A stretch of 64,000 bases of DNA from Sulfitobacter sp. D7 (GCF_003611275.1 NZ_CP020696.1:1-64000), one strand, 5' to 3'; shown: positions 50,947 to 60,158, numbered from the stretch's first letter. The notes: generated by a model not told the origin, from the sequence alone. Program-made: numbers and translations.

Positions 50947-51696
50947 ATGCCCAAAGCGCTTACTCGTTTCGTCGTCCTTGTCGCTCTTGGCTCCACGTCT
51001 TTCTTCGGAACGGCCGAGCGGGTTAGGGCGCAAACCTATCCGATCGATTGCGCGATTCTCCTCTGTCTTTCAGGGGGTTGGCCCGCATCAGTGCCATGCT
51101 CACGCGCCCGCGCGGAATTCATTCGAAGAATAACCCCCTGGCCAGTAGAGCCTCCATTGCAGATATGGCGTTGTCCGATGAGAGCATCCCATGAACTCAA
51201 TGGCACTGGTAAAAATGGCGGCCGTATCTTCGACATTCTGTTCGATAGACCGCGTCATCCGCTGCTCCAGACGATTACCGTTGCCCGATCTCAGGAAGTC
51301 GGCCTGTCATCGACGGGCGTGTTCCCGGCGGAAAGGGTTGAAACGGGTGATAAGAGCAGTGACTTTTCTATTACGCTTGGTCAAGAACGCGCCGACATCG
51401 ACATCAGCGGTCCGGAGTTTAACTTCGTGCGCTCGATACGAATCTTTGATGTGCGGAACGCTCGACAATATGAGGCAGGTAGCGAGGGGGACTGCGAGCG
51501 GAGCGCGGTCGTTGTACTTGGAACTTATGGCGTTCAAGGAGACTTCTCTTGGCAGCGTTCATCGATCGGAACCTTGCCGAAAGATCATGTGGGGCTGGAG
51601 AGGTGGGGCGATAATTGTCCGAGCATCCGCCACCGTTCGGTATTCGTCGAGTGGCGGGATTACGAGGGCAAATATGGCTACGAGCAGGTCAACTAA
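50947..51696 (+). CDS. Secreted hypothetical protein next to the transfer region
   Basis: From the ATG at 50947 (AGGAGAG upstream) the protein has 249 residues with a signal peptide (LTRFVVLVALGSTSFFG, cleavage near RAQ). The mature start TYPIDCAILLCLSGGWPAS and SVPCSRARAEFIRRITPWPVEPPLQIWRCP carry four cysteines and recur on roseobacter plasmids with VirB systems. The C-terminal half is acidic and beta-rich and ends GYEQVN. It may be a periplasmic partner of conjugation. No named family. Confidence 0.75.
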   Translation: MPKALTRFVVLVALGSTSFFGTAERVRAQTYPIDCAILLCLSGGWPASVPCSRARAEFIRRITPWPVEPPLQIWRCPMRASHELNGTGKNGGRIFDILFDRPRHPLLQTITVARSQEVGLSSTGVFPAERVETGDKSSDFSITLGQERADIDISGPEFNFVRSIRIFDVRNARQYEAGSEGDCERSAVVVLGTYGVQGDFSWQRSSIGTLPKDHVGLERWGDNCPSIRHRSVFVEWRDYEGKYGYEQVN

Positions 51697-51780
51697 TGAG
51701 CCCAGTCGGGAAAAAGCCATTTGTTTTAGATAGGAACTCACGCCGAAGGGCAATTTTCTGAGTGATGTGTATCGGTAGAC

Positions 51781-51987
51781 CTACATCACGCCTTCACGCT
51801 CCAAGCGCTTGCGCGCCGCTTTGCGAGCCCGGCGGATTGCTTCCGCTTGTTGACGAGCTTTCTTCTCAGAAGGCTTCTCGAAGTGCTGCTTGAGCTTCAT
51901 TTCGCGGAAAACGCCTTCGCGTTGAAGCTTTTTCTTTAAAACCCGAAGAGCCTGATCGACATTATTATCGCGGACACTGACCTGCAT
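51781..51987 (-). CDS. rpsU: Ribosomal protein bS21
   Basis: From the ATG at 51987 the 68-residue product [64 protein letters not shown] is a clear full-length S21. S21 sits in the small subunit near the anti-Shine-Dalgarno end and affects initiation. A copy on a plasmid-like segment is unusual; it could be a second paralogue or a sign that this part came from the chromosome. A longer open frame upstream (to 52083) lacks S21 similarity and is not coding. The start has no clear ribosome site. Confidence 0.95.
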   Translation of the reverse strand: MQVSVRDNNVDQALRVLKKKLQREGVFREMKLKQHFEKPSEKKARQQAEAIRRARKAARKRLEREGVM

Positions 51988-52103
51988 ATGGATAACACCA
52001 TTATTCATGAACGAGAAATTACTAGAGAACAGGACCATGCTGGTTGCAAGAGCAATTTGTGTATCGAGATGCCTGTGAGACAAGCGCTCGTCCTTCCCTC
52101 CGC

Positions 52104-52850
52104 TTAAATCTTTGCGCTGATAGCATACCGATGCTCACTGTGACGGATCAAAGACCTGCGCCAGCCGAGCTGTCGTGCCTGTGCGCGATGTATTTTACTA
52201 AGATCGGTATCGATGCGAATATCCTTGAAGCCTGCCTCGGCCAACAGGAAAGCAACTTGCTGCGCCCGAGCGCCTTGAGCGAAATGAACTTGCGACAGAA
52301 TTTCCTGATGACGAGAATCCATGTTCTGGGACCGACGTGGAGAAAGCCGAGCCAGGGTGCGCGCAACCCAGCCACGGGTGACGAAATCACCATCGACCAA
52401 CAGCAGCTGTCCACCCGGAACCAAAACGCGCTTCCATTCTGCGAAGGCCGCAGCCGGATCGACGAGGGTCCATACAAGGTGGCGGGTTACGAGCACATCG
52501 AAACTTGCATTGGGCAGCATGGTACGCTCCGCGTCAGCCTGCATAAAAACTGCGGCCGGAACTTTGGCGCGGGCGCGCTCGAGCATGGGCTCGGACCAAT
52601 CGAGACCTGTTACCGCATAACCAAGATCGTGGCACAGGCGGGCAATCTCTCCCGTTCCGGACGCCAGATCGAGCAGTCGGCGCCCCGCGGCAGGTCCGAG
52701 GTGTTTTTGGACAAGCGCCTGCCAAGCTGCTTGTTCTTCACCTTGCCCAATCTTGTGGCCTGGCTCGGCGTCGAAAGTGGCCGCTCTATCCGACCAGTAG
52801 TCGCGGATCTCATCGCGTAGATCACGGTTGCTGCCAAGCGGTTGGGTCAT
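52104..52850 (-). CDS. Class I SAM-dependent methyltransferase
   Basis: From the ATG at 52850 the protein has 248 residues. The SAM-binding motif [19 protein letters not shown] is at about 58-76, then [15 protein letters not shown], and the post-motifs [14 protein letters not shown] and [15 protein letters not shown]. It is divergent from an iron-type ABC transporter operon across a 125-bp gap, a placement also known in other roseobacters, suggesting a role linked to metal chelate uptake. Substrate unknown. Confidence 0.87.
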   Translation of the reverse strand: MTQPLGSNRDLRDEIRDYWSDRAATFDAEPGHKIGQGEEQAAWQALVQKHLGPAAGRRLLDLASGTGEIARLCHDLGYAVTGLDWSEPMLERARAKVPAAVFMQADAERTMLPNASFDVLVTRHLVWTLVDPAAAFAEWKRVLVPGGQLLLVDGDFVTRGWVARTLARLSPRRSQNMDSRHQEILSQVHFAQGARAQQVAFLLAEAGFKDIRIDTDLSKIHRAQARQLGWRRSLIRHSEHRYAISAKI

Positions 52851-52892
52851 AGGTCTGCTCCAAGACGGGTCGATGACTTCCATGTTAAAGAC

Positions 52893-52921
52893 GACAATTT
52901 TTGTCAATATTAAAACTTGAC
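52893..52921. promoter_or_regulatory. Overlapping inverted repeats in the methyltransferase/ABC-transporter divergent promoter
   Basis: GACAA-TTT-TTGTC (52893-52905) overlaps GTCAA-N9-TTGAC (52903-52921), a 19-bp dyad. They could be sites of a metal-responsive repressor serving both genes. They do not match the Fur, RirA (TGA-N9-TCA) or Irr boxes closely. Confidence 0.45.
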
Positions 52922-52975
52922 GATTTAAGTCGGAATTAATAGGCGATGGGCCAGTTCAAACATAAAGGTCTCCTG

Positions 52976-54094
52976 ATGTCCCTTCGCTACACCTTGAGCG
53001 CCGGTGCGCTGTGTCTTTTCTCCGCTCCTGCCTTTGCAGCCCCGATCACCATAACGGATATTGCAGGGCGAGAAGTCACACTCGAAGCACCTGTGGACCG
53101 GGTAATTCTCGGCGAAGGGCGGCAAATTTTCTTTGCGGCCGTATTGGACGGCGAAGACCCATTCGAGCGCGTGGTGGGGTGGCGGGACGATTTCCGTGAG
53201 GCCGCGCCCGAGAGCTATGAGGCCTATGCTGAAAAATTCCCCGAGATCGCTGATATTCCGACCTTCGGCGGCTTCAAGGATGGCACATTCGATATTGAAC
53301 AGGCCGTATCCCTGACCCCTGACGTGATGTTCATGAACCTCGAAGCCAAGGCGGCTACCGATGAGGCAGGCTATGAGGAAAAACTCGCCAAGGTCGGCAT
53401 CCCTATCGTTTATGTTGATTTCCGCGAAAAGCCGTTTGAACACACCGCGAAGTCGATGGAAATCATCGGTAAATTGTTTGGCGAAGAAGAGCGTGCCGCT
53501 GACTTCAACGACTTCTATCAAGAGCAGATCGCCCGTGTCACAGACGTGATCGATGCGCAGAACGATCTGGAGCGTCCTTTGGTATTTGTCGAACGGGCAG
53601 GGGGCTACTCCGAGGATTGCTGCATGTCATTCGGCAGCGGCAACTTCGGTCGCATGGTCGAACTGGCGGGTGGGCAAAACATGGCTGCCCCGTTCATCCC
53701 CGGGACATTTGGTACGGTGAACGCGGAGCAGGTGATCGCCTCCAACCCCGATCAAATCATAGTCACCGGCGGTAATTGGGAAGCCTACGTCCCCGGTGGC
53801 GCATGGGTTGGCGTCGGGCCAGGCTCGGACGAAGCGCAGGCCCGTGCGAAGTTGCAAGCTTTGATGGAGCGTCCCGCCTTTACCGGTGTTAAGGCCGTCG
53901 AGGCAGGCGAGGTTCACGCGATTTGGCATCAGTTTTACAATTCGCCCTATAGCTTTGTCGCCGTCCAACGGCTGGCGACATGGTTGCACCCGGAGTTGTT
54001 TGCCGACCTCGACGCGGAGGCAACACTTAAGGAACTTCACGAGCGGTTCCTGCCCGTCGACTACCGTCCTGGATATTGGGTTTCACTGAAGTAA
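52976..54094 (+). CDS. Periplasmic substrate-binding protein of an iron/siderophore-type ABC importer
   Basis: From the ATG at 52976 the protein has 372 residues with a signal peptide (SAGALCLFSAPAFAAP). The FecB/BtuF fold shows ITDIAGREVTLEAPVDRVIL near the mature N-terminus and TPDVMFMNLEA in the middle, then NAEQVIASNPDQIIVTGG. The chain is longer than the usual 300-residue siderophore binders. A CC pair (SEDCCMSF) is notable. It leads the operon with permease and ATPase. The ligand could be a ferric chelate, haem or cobalamin. Confidence 0.9.
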   Translation: MSLRYTLSAGALCLFSAPAFAAPITITDIAGREVTLEAPVDRVILGEGRQIFFAAVLDGEDPFERVVGWRDDFREAAPESYEAYAEKFPEIADIPTFGGFKDGTFDIEQAVSLTPDVMFMNLEAKAATDEAGYEEKLAKVGIPIVYVDFREKPFEHTAKSMEIIGKLFGEEERAADFNDFYQEQIARVTDVIDAQNDLERPLVFVERAGGYSEDCCMSFGSGNFGRMVELAGGQNMAAPFIPGTFGTVNAEQVIASNPDQIIVTGGNWEAYVPGGAWVGVGPGSDEAQARAKLQALMERPAFTGVKAVEAGEVHAIWHQFYNSPYSFVAVQRLATWLHPELFADLDAEATLKELHERFLPVDYRPGYWVSLK

Positions 54095-54137
54095 CCAGGG
54101 CGCGCAGCGCAGCCCTCTTGTCGAATAAGGCAGATCA

Positions 54138-55199
54138 ATGACCAGTATCACATCCGACACTACGGCACCCGCGTTCGCCTACCGCGGGCTGGTGACGCGA
54201 CGTATCTTCATTCTGGCTCTGCTGGCCTGTTTGCTGATACTTTCTGTCGCGGTGGACGTATCACTGGGACCGGCGCGCTATTCGGTGGCAGATGTGCTGC
54301 GGACCCTCGTCTCTCCAACCGATGCGGATGTGCAGATGCGGGTCGTCGTTTGGGACATTCGGATGCCGATGGCCATGCTCGCGGTGACGGTCGGGGCAAG
54401 CCTGTCGCTTGCCGGGGCGCAGATGCAGACCATCCTGGCGAACCCGTTGGCCAGTCCCTTCACGCTCGGCCTTTCGGCAGCAGCCAGTTTTGGCGCGGCG
54501 TTGGCGATGGTGTTGGGGGTCGCACTCTTTCCGGCGGCGATTTCCCTGATGGTGCCGATCAATGCTTTTCTGATGGCGATGGCAGCCGCTTTGCTGATCT
54601 TTGGATTGTCCACTCTACGGGGCGTGACGGTCGAAACCATTATCCTTCTGGGCATTGCACTGGTCTTCAGCTTCAATGCGGCCTTGGCGCTGTTGCAATA
54701 TTTTGCCTCGGAGCAGGCTTTATCTGCTGTGGTCTTCTGGACCATGGGCAGCCTCACCAAAGCCACTTGGGGCAAGGTGGCGGTGACGGCGGTGGTCCTC
54801 GCGCTCTGTGTGCCGCTCTTTGCTCGCCGGGCATGGGCCCTGACCGCCATTCGACTGGGTGAAGCGCGCGCGGCGGCAATGGGTGTGCCGGTGCGTCGGC
54901 TGAGACTGGAGGCTTTGTTTCTCGTTTCGCTCTTGGCGGCCGTGCCGGTTTCCTTCGTCGGCACGATTGGTTTCATCGGCATTGTCGGTCCACATGTGGC
55001 ACGGCTTCTCTTGGGTGAAGATCAACGGTTCTTCCTGCCTGGAGCGATGTTAGCTGGCGCGCTGATCCTTTCGGCCACATCTGTGCTCTCGAAGGCCTTG
55101 CTGCCCGGCGCTGTCCTGCCCATTGGCATTATCACGGCATTGGTGGGCGTTCCCTTCTTTGCCGCTCTTATTCTGACCAAGGGGCGTAAAGCATGGTGA
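54138..55199 (+). CDS. FecCD-family ABC permease
   Basis: This 353-residue permease has about ten hydrophobic helices with the FecCD marks VWDIRMPMAMLAVTVGASLSLAGAQMQ, NPLASPFTLGLSAAASFGAAL and GTIGFIGIVGPHVARLLLGED. It pumps the chelate across the inner membrane as a dimer with the ATPase encoded next. The stop overlaps the next start by 7 bp. Transporter specificity is not indicated. Confidence 0.93.
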   Translation: MTSITSDTTAPAFAYRGLVTRRIFILALLACLLILSVAVDVSLGPARYSVADVLRTLVSPTDADVQMRVVVWDIRMPMAMLAVTVGASLSLAGAQMQTILANPLASPFTLGLSAAASFGAALAMVLGVALFPAAISLMVPINAFLMAMAAALLIFGLSTLRGVTVETIILLGIALVFSFNAALALLQYFASEQALSAVVFWTMGSLTKATWGKVAVTAVVLALCVPLFARRAWALTAIRLGEARAAAMGVPVRRLRLEALFLVSLLAAVPVSFVGTIGFIGIVGPHVARLLLGEDQRFFLPGAMLAGALILSATSVLSKALLPGAVLPIGIITALVGVPFFAALILTKGRKAW

Positions 55200-55963
55200 C
55201 GCTGCAACTTGAAAACCTCGGTGCGCGCTATGGTCGGCACGAGGTCCTCAGCAAGGCAACAACACCGCCAATTCGAGGAGGCAGCTTGACCGCTCTTGTG
55301 GGAGCCAATGCGGCTGGTAAGTCCACGCTGTTTCGGCGCATCGCAGGTCAGATGCGGGGGGCAGGAACTGTGCGCCTCAGCGGTGCAGCCGCGGACGACT
55401 TGCGCTACATGCCTCAGGATACGGGGATGAATGCAGCGCTGACGGTCTACGAATCCATCATACTCGCGCTGAAGCAGGGTGGGGGCGGCTGGCGCCTTTC
55501 GGCTTCCGAGCTGACGGCCGTGAACGACGTTTTGGCCAGATTGGGCATCACCGCACTTGCTGAGCGGCAGTTGCCGGAACTGTCCGGCGGGCAACGTCAG
55601 GTTGTGTCGATCGCACAGACGCTGGTGACGCGGCCACAGGTTATCCTGATGGACGAGCCCACCTCCGCGCTCGACCTTTACCGGCAATACGAGGTATTGG
55701 AGGCGTTGCAATCCTATGCCGCTGAAAGCGGAGCTGTGATGATCCTCGCTTTGCATGACCTAAATCAGGTGATGCGGTGCAGCACGACCACCATCGCTTT
55801 GGGCGAGGGCAGCATCCTCGCCACCGGTCCGACGCTAGAAGTACTCACACCCGCGATGATCCGCCGCCTCTATGGTATCAACAGCCGCGTTGAGCGCTGC
55901 TCGCGAGGCTGCGCAATGATGATCGTCGATGGGCCAGCTAAGAGCCAACCGATCACCGTTTGA
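55193..55963 (+). CDS. ABC transporter ATPase (FecE/BtuD type)
   Basis: This 256-residue ATPase has Walker A GANAAGKST at about 39-47, a Q-loop (YMPQDTG), the signature LSGGQRQ, Walker B VILMDEPTSALD and the H-loop LALHDLNQ. It belongs with the two genes in front as a complete importer. The C-terminus after about residue 235 (SRVERCSRGCAMMIVDG) carries two cysteines not usual in the family. Confidence 0.93.
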   Translation: MVTLQLENLGARYGRHEVLSKATTPPIRGGSLTALVGANAAGKSTLFRRIAGQMRGAGTVRLSGAAADDLRYMPQDTGMNAALTVYESIILALKQGGGGWRLSASELTAVNDVLARLGITALAERQLPELSGGQRQVVSIAQTLVTRPQVILMDEPTSALDLYRQYEVLEALQSYAAESGAVMILALHDLNQVMRCSTTTIALGEGSILATGPTLEVLTPAMIRRLYGINSRVERCSRGCAMMIVDGPAKSQPITV

Positions 55964-56179
55964 CGGTGCGCCCGGAAAGAAGTCTCAAAAGAGGCAGTTT
56001 TCCTCAACGATACGGATCTTTTCGTCATTGTGCTCGCGGCGGTGGCCGGTATCACAGACCGATAAAAAGGCGGGGGTAACTTCGTACGCGCACATAGGGC
56101 CATCGATAAACGATCGAACAGCCCATCAGAAAGACGGGCATTGGTAGATATCCACCGCCCATCCATGAACTTTTGCCTT
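55964..56179. other. Gene-free stretch after the ABC transporter operon
   Basis: No open frame with protein-like features. The region leads into the transposase remnant at 56180 and is probably debris of former insertions. Confidence 0.4.
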
Positions 56180-56310
56180 GGAACGGGTAAGCTCTGTCCC
56201 TCGCTGAGGCAGCGTGGCCAGCCGCGCATCGTCCAGAGTGTCGAATATCTCCTCATTCAGCAGCTCATCGCGCAGGCTGCCGTTGAACGACCCGATTGAA
56301 GGATTGCCTT
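56180..56310 (-). pseudogene. Remnant of an IS3-family transposase (OrfB end)
   Basis: The minus strand reads SIGSFNGSLRDELLNEEIFD and TLDDARLA, the conserved end region of IS3/IS911-type OrfB (ESFNGRLRDELLNE). The frame is broken on both sides and no terminal repeats are seen. It marks an old insertion between the ABC transporter and the H-NS-like gene. Confidence 0.7.
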
Positions 56311-56481
56311 GAGCAGGACGGCGCCTACGATCTGGCCCCATGTATGTAACCGGGAAACCTCATATCCAGTGCTATAGCCACTTTGCCCGGAAAAGAGAAA
56401 TACTGATACCTATGTACTTTAGAGGGTCGACGTTAATGCCTATTGATACATATATGGGGCGTATCTGAAATAGAGGCTGGT

Positions 56482-56832
56482 ATGTTTACGAAAAATGACC
56501 TGAAGGCAATGTCGCGAAAAGAGCTCGAGAGGCTTCTGTCTGATGTTAAAAAGGCATTGCAGGCGGCTCGAAACAGAGATCAGCGAGAGGCAAGAAAAGC
56601 TGCTACTAAAGCGGCCGCAGAATTTGGATTTTCCTTAGGCGAAATTTCAGAGACGCAACCCTCAGCTCCTGCGCAAAAGCGGGCCAAGATTAAGAAAACT
56701 TCGAAGCCCTCAAAACCAATGTATGCCAACCCAGACGATAAGAAACAGACCTGGACAGGTAAGGGCCGACAGCCAAATTGGTTCCGTAGTCAGGTCGAGA
56801 GCGGCACTGCACCCGATGCTATGCGTATCTGA
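56482..56832 (+). CDS. H-NS-family nucleoid-associated protein
   Basis: From the ATG at 56482 the protein has 116 residues. The N-terminal half is a coiled-coil oligomerisation region (KDLKAMSRKELERLLSDVKKAL) followed by a lysine-rich linker. The C-terminal DNA-binding core is TWTGKGRQPNWF, typical of alphaproteobacterial H-NS/HvrA-like proteins. These silence AT-rich acquired genes. A plasmid copy can dampen the cost of carriage. Confidence 0.87.
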   Translation: MFTKNDLKAMSRKELERLLSDVKKALQAARNRDQREARKAATKAAAEFGFSLGEISETQPSAPAQKRAKIKKTSKPSKPMYANPDDKKQTWTGKGRQPNWFRSQVESGTAPDAMRI

Positions 56833-56906
56833 CCGGTGGAAACCTAGAATTTCAACTATCTCGGGACCGAAAAGTAACTAGACATCCGGGGAGCGAGACT
56901 GATGGT

Positions 56907-56948
56907 TAGCTGCGCATTTCAGATTGGTTTTTCCCTAATGCGCAGCTA
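56907..56948. repeat. Perfect 12-bp inverted repeat with 18-base loop
   Basis: TAGCTGCGCATT (56907-56918) and AATGCGCAGCTA (56937-56948) are exact complements. No gene overlaps. It could be the terminator of the H-NS-like gene (there is a T-run in the loop, none after the stem), a small RNA hairpin or the core of a non-autonomous element. The rest of the gap 56833-57093 holds nothing recognised. Confidence 0.6.
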
Positions 56949-57093
56949 CCTGCATTTCGACCACCCCGTCTATACCGATAGGCATAAGGTCTCGGGAGAG
57001 AAATCCTCCTTCAGCGTCACGTCTACAAGGCGCCTACAGAATGACCTCATTAGGCCTACAGGACAGCTACAGACGGGCCACAACAAGTACCTC

Positions 57094-57102
57094 TAAAAAG
57101 CA
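57094..57102. repeat. Left 9-bp target duplication of the second IS256-family element
   Basis: TAAAAAGCA directly before the left terminal repeat, repeated at 58479-58487 directly after the right one. Confidence 0.93.
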
Positions 57103-58478
57103 GAGATATGGGCAAAAGTTGGTGATGCCTGATCAGGCGGCAGTTTGAAGCTGGCGGATCCCATCGCGGAACTCAACCCCTTGGATGATCTCGGGCAGAC
57201 GGTTCTGTCCATCGAGTTTGCGCCATTTCTTCTGCGCTGACATCATTAGCTTGAAGGCCATGGCCAACCCGGTCGTGCGGCTGAGGCATCCTTTGGTGCG
57301 TTTCGTGCGGTGCCGGACAGTGGCGAAGGTGCTCTCGATCGGGTTTGACGTCCGGATGTGCTTCCAGTGTTCCGCCGGATAGTCGTAGAAGGTCAGCAGC
57401 GCATCCCGGTCCTTGACCAGCTTGGTGACCGCCTTGTCCCATTTCACGCCGTAGGTTTCGACGAAGAAATCGAAGGCGACGTTGGCTTCGGCTTTTGTCT
57501 CGGCCTGCCAGATGTCGTGCAGATGACCCTTGGCCTTGGCTTGCACAGATTTCGGCATCGCGTTCAGCACGTTCATGGTCTTGTGGACCCAACAGCGTTG
57601 CTCCCGCGTCGTGGCGAACACCTCGCGCAGGGCTGTCCAGAACCCCAGGGCACCGTCCCCGATGGCGAGCTTGGGGTCCTGTTTCAGGCCACGCCGCTTG
57701 AGATCAAGCAGCACCTCGCGCCAGCTTTGGGTGCTTTCACGGAAGCCATCGGTCATGGCCAGAAGTTCCTTGCGGCCATATTCATCAGCACCCACGATTA
57801 CCAGAACGCATTGTTTTTCCTCAGCCATTCGCGGCTTGAAGTAGACACCGTCTGCCCAGATGTAGAGAAAGCGCCGCGAGCCAAGATCGCGTTTCTGCCA
57901 AGCCTCGTAGTCCTGCCACCAATCGGCTTTCAGGCGCGTGACGGTCTTAGCGGATAGACCCTTGGCATTCGGGCCCAGCAGCGCTTCAAGCGCCTCGGTA
58001 AAATCGCCCGTAGACACGCCCTTGAGGTAAAGCCACGGCAGGAGTTCTTCGATAGATTTCGCTTTGCGCAGGTAACGCGGCAGGATGCTGGGCGTGAAGG
58101 TGATCTTGTCTTCGTAAGCACCCCGATCCCGAACCCGCGGCACCTTCACGGGCACCGGACCAATGCCGGTCATCACATCGCGTTCCGGTAGGTGACCATG
58201 ACGGACAAGACGTGCCCGCCCATCCTGAAGCTTTTCATTGGAAAAGGCCGCCATGAGGGTGGCCAGCTCGGCCTGGACCGCCTGTTCGATCAGCTTGCGC
58301 GCGCCATCGCGGATGACATCCGTGAACGGATCAGCGCTAAATCCCGATGGATCGGGCAGTTGGGTGATGGTAGACTCTGACATGTGGCATATCCTTTTCT
58401 CAGCAGAGAATCGACGGCGTCTGAACACCGCCATGATATGCCGCCCCTCAGGGCATCACCAACTTTCGCACGTTTCTC
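57103..58478 (-). mobile_element. IS256-family insertion sequence, complete, 1376 bp
   Basis: Terminal repeats start GAGA at both ends and share AAAGTTGGTGATGCC; 23 of the first 27 bases match. The 9-bp duplication TAAAAAGCA flanks it. It has different termini and transposase from the element at 15.1 kb, so it is an independent arrival. It landed between the H-NS-like and MgtC genes without breaking a visible gene. Confidence 0.93.
57133..58383 (-). CDS. IS256-family transposase
   Basis: From the ATG at 58383 the protein has 416 residues with the marks LYLKGVSTGDFTEAL, WADGVYFKPRM, GDGALGFWTAL, RCWVHKTMNVL and HIRTSNPIESTFATVRHRT. The DDE residues sit in WADGVY, GDGALG and NPIES. No frameshift is seen, so it is probably functional. 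An ATG at 58434 would extend it by 17 residues without family similarity. Confidence 0.95.
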   Translation of the reverse strand: MSESTITQLPDPSGFSADPFTDVIRDGARKLIEQAVQAELATLMAAFSNEKLQDGRARLVRHGHLPERDVMTGIGPVPVKVPRVRDRGAYEDKITFTPSILPRYLRKAKSIEELLPWLYLKGVSTGDFTEALEALLGPNAKGLSAKTVTRLKADWWQDYEAWQKRDLGSRRFLYIWADGVYFKPRMAEEKQCVLVIVGADEYGRKELLAMTDGFRESTQSWREVLLDLKRRGLKQDPKLAIGDGALGFWTALREVFATTREQRCWVHKTMNVLNAMPKSVQAKAKGHLHDIWQAETKAEANVAFDFFVETYGVKWDKAVTKLVKDRDALLTFYDYPAEHWKHIRTSNPIESTFATVRHRTKRTKGCLSRTTGLAMAFKLMMSAQKKWRKLDGQNRLPEIIQGVEFRDGIRQLQTAA

Positions 58479-58487
58479 TAAAAAGCA
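58479..58487. repeat. Right 9-bp target duplication of the second IS256-family element
   Basis: TAAAAAGCA, second copy of 57094-57102. Confidence 0.93.
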
Positions 58488-58693
58488 ATCTCGTTAACGG
58501 TCTGCTCTGAGCTTTTAGGTGATCATAGAGCTTTTCAGGTCATCGGAGTGCCCGCTCATGTTCCCAAACTTTCTTTGAATACTGAGTGGCGCTTGTAAGG
58601 CTGTTACCCTAGCTGATTACTGCGCAGGGTGTTCTGAGGCGCCCTGGTGTTGTTGCACCTCGGCCGAGGTTGCGCTGAATAAGGATTAAACCC

Positions 58694-59191
58694 GTGTGGC
58701 AAGAAGTCTGGGCAACCATCATCAACGAATTTTCCGATATTCCCGATTTGTCCACCATGACGCGTATAACGCTGCGTTTGGTATTGGCCGCGTTTTTGGG
58801 CGGGCTGCTTGGCTATGAACGAGAACTCAAAGCGCGAAGCGCCGGGGTGCGCACCCATATGCTGGTGGCTGTTGGGGCGGCACTCTTCGTGATCGGCCCA
58901 TTACAGAGTGGCATGCCCACTCCAGACATGTCACGGGTTCTGCAAGGTATCATTCAGGGTATTGGCTTTTTAGGGGCAGGAGCGATCATTATACGCGCAG
59001 CAGAACAAAAGGTCCAAGGGCTGACGACTGCTGCAAACATTTGGGCTACCGCTGGGATTGGTATCGTCGCGGGGCTCGGTCTCGAGGCAACTGCGGTCCT
59101 AGCGACGGTGATCGTGCTGATCATCCTCGCCGTTATCCCGCGCATCCTACCATCTTCTGCTATTCACAGCGGGGTCCAAGAAGGACGGTAA
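58694..59191 (+). CDS. MgtC/SapB-family membrane protein
   Basis: This 165-residue protein starts at a GTG at 58694. The family marks are [31 protein letters not shown] and [41 protein letters not shown]. Four hydrophobic helices are visible. It lacks the soluble C-terminal domain of Salmonella MgtC and so resembles the shorter SapB/YhiD type. These proteins influence membrane energy state or magnesium homeostasis. Confidence 0.9.
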   Translation: MWQEVWATIINEFSDIPDLSTMTRITLRLVLAAFLGGLLGYERELKARSAGVRTHMLVAVGAALFVIGPLQSGMPTPDMSRVLQGIIQGIGFLGAGAIIIRAAEQKVQGLTTAANIWATAGIGIVAGLGLEATAVLATVIVLIILAVIPRILPSSAIHSGVQEGR

Positions 59192-59290
59192 CCCTGTTAA
59201 CGTTCGGCTTTGCCATGCTCGGTGGGCTAATGCTCCAAAGGACAGTACCCGACGTAATAGGTATTGGGTCTAAATTTGCATAGGACACCC

Positions 59291-59935
59291 TCAATGCATA
59301 ATGGCATCCGCCCCGGCTGCAACTGACAACGCGACGAGAACCGTCAGGACTATCGAAGCCAGCCCCATGCCGATACCAGCAAGTACAACAAGTCCATCGC
59401 GCTCAACAAAACCAATACCTGAGACGAAAAGTGAAATAGCAGGAAACCACCCGCTGAGCGGTAAAGGAACAAACAGTGCCAAGGCAATTGCTAAGAGAAG
59501 CAATCCGATTAGACGCTCAGTTTTGGTTTGGAATACGCCTTGCAGGCGCGGTCGAGTCAGGCGCTCAACGCGTCGGGAAATCGGCCGTAGACGCAGCACA
59601 GTATTTCTCAGAGCGGAACGGGACAATGACCGTTTGGCAATCCAAGGCGGCAGCCAAATATAAGAACGCCCGAGCACCAATTGAACACTAAAGAACACCA
59701 GGGGGATGGCCGTTACAAGCGTGGCGCCCGGAGGCAGCGGCAACAGGTTAATTAGGGATGAGAGCAGAATGGCCCAACCGAATGACCGCTCCCCCAACTG
59801 TTCTAAGAGATGACCAAGGGGTATCGCGTTGCGCGGGCGCTCACTCCGAAGCACGCAAAGCAAATTGAACGATAGAGAACGACTTTTGACGGTCCTTTGC
59901 CTTTTCGACAGTGGATAACTGAAGTCGATTGTCAC
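59291..59935 (-). CDS. exoD: ExoD-family membrane protein
   Basis: This 214-residue protein begins at a GTG at 59935. ExoD features are HLLEQLGERSFGWAILLSSLINLLPLPPGATLVTAIPLVFFSVQLVLGR and LLLAIALALFVPLPLSGWFPAISLFVSGIGFVERDGLVVLAGIGMG. ExoD of Sinorhizobium affects exopolysaccharide production and tolerance to alkaline conditions. It is convergent with mgtC. Exact role here is not known. Confidence 0.85.
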   Translation of the reverse strand: MTIDFSYPLSKRQRTVKSRSLSFNLLCVLRSERPRNAIPLGHLLEQLGERSFGWAILLSSLINLLPLPPGATLVTAIPLVFFSVQLVLGRSYIWLPPWIAKRSLSRSALRNTVLRLRPISRRVERLTRPRLQGVFQTKTERLIGLLLLAIALALFVPLPLSGWFPAISLFVSGIGFVERDGLVVLAGIGMGLASIVLTVLVALSVAAGADAIMH

Positions 59936-60158
59936 GATTTTCCCAAGCCCCGATGGGGAGGAGTATAGAAAAGTGTCTCTCGGATGGTGGTCATTGGTCT
60001 GCCTTTAACTTGGGGGCCCATCTGCCTGGGGTATTGATTGGCAGGTCCCTTCGGAATGCGCCCTGTTCCACTCTTGTAGGGAGCTGAATGGAACTCTATT
60101 TGGGTATGAACCTGAGGGAACCAAGAGCCTATGCAATATTCTTATGAACTGAGACCGC

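Noticed and set aside
51988..52083. Extension of the S21 frame by 32 residues
   Set aside because: S21 has a conserved start MQVSVRDN; the extension is unlike any S21 and has no ribosome site.
58512..58550. Near-tandem GAGCTTTT(A/C)AGGT words after the second IS256-family element
   Set aside because: Only two imperfect copies of about 19 bases in AT-rich DNA; not enough to claim a functional repeat.
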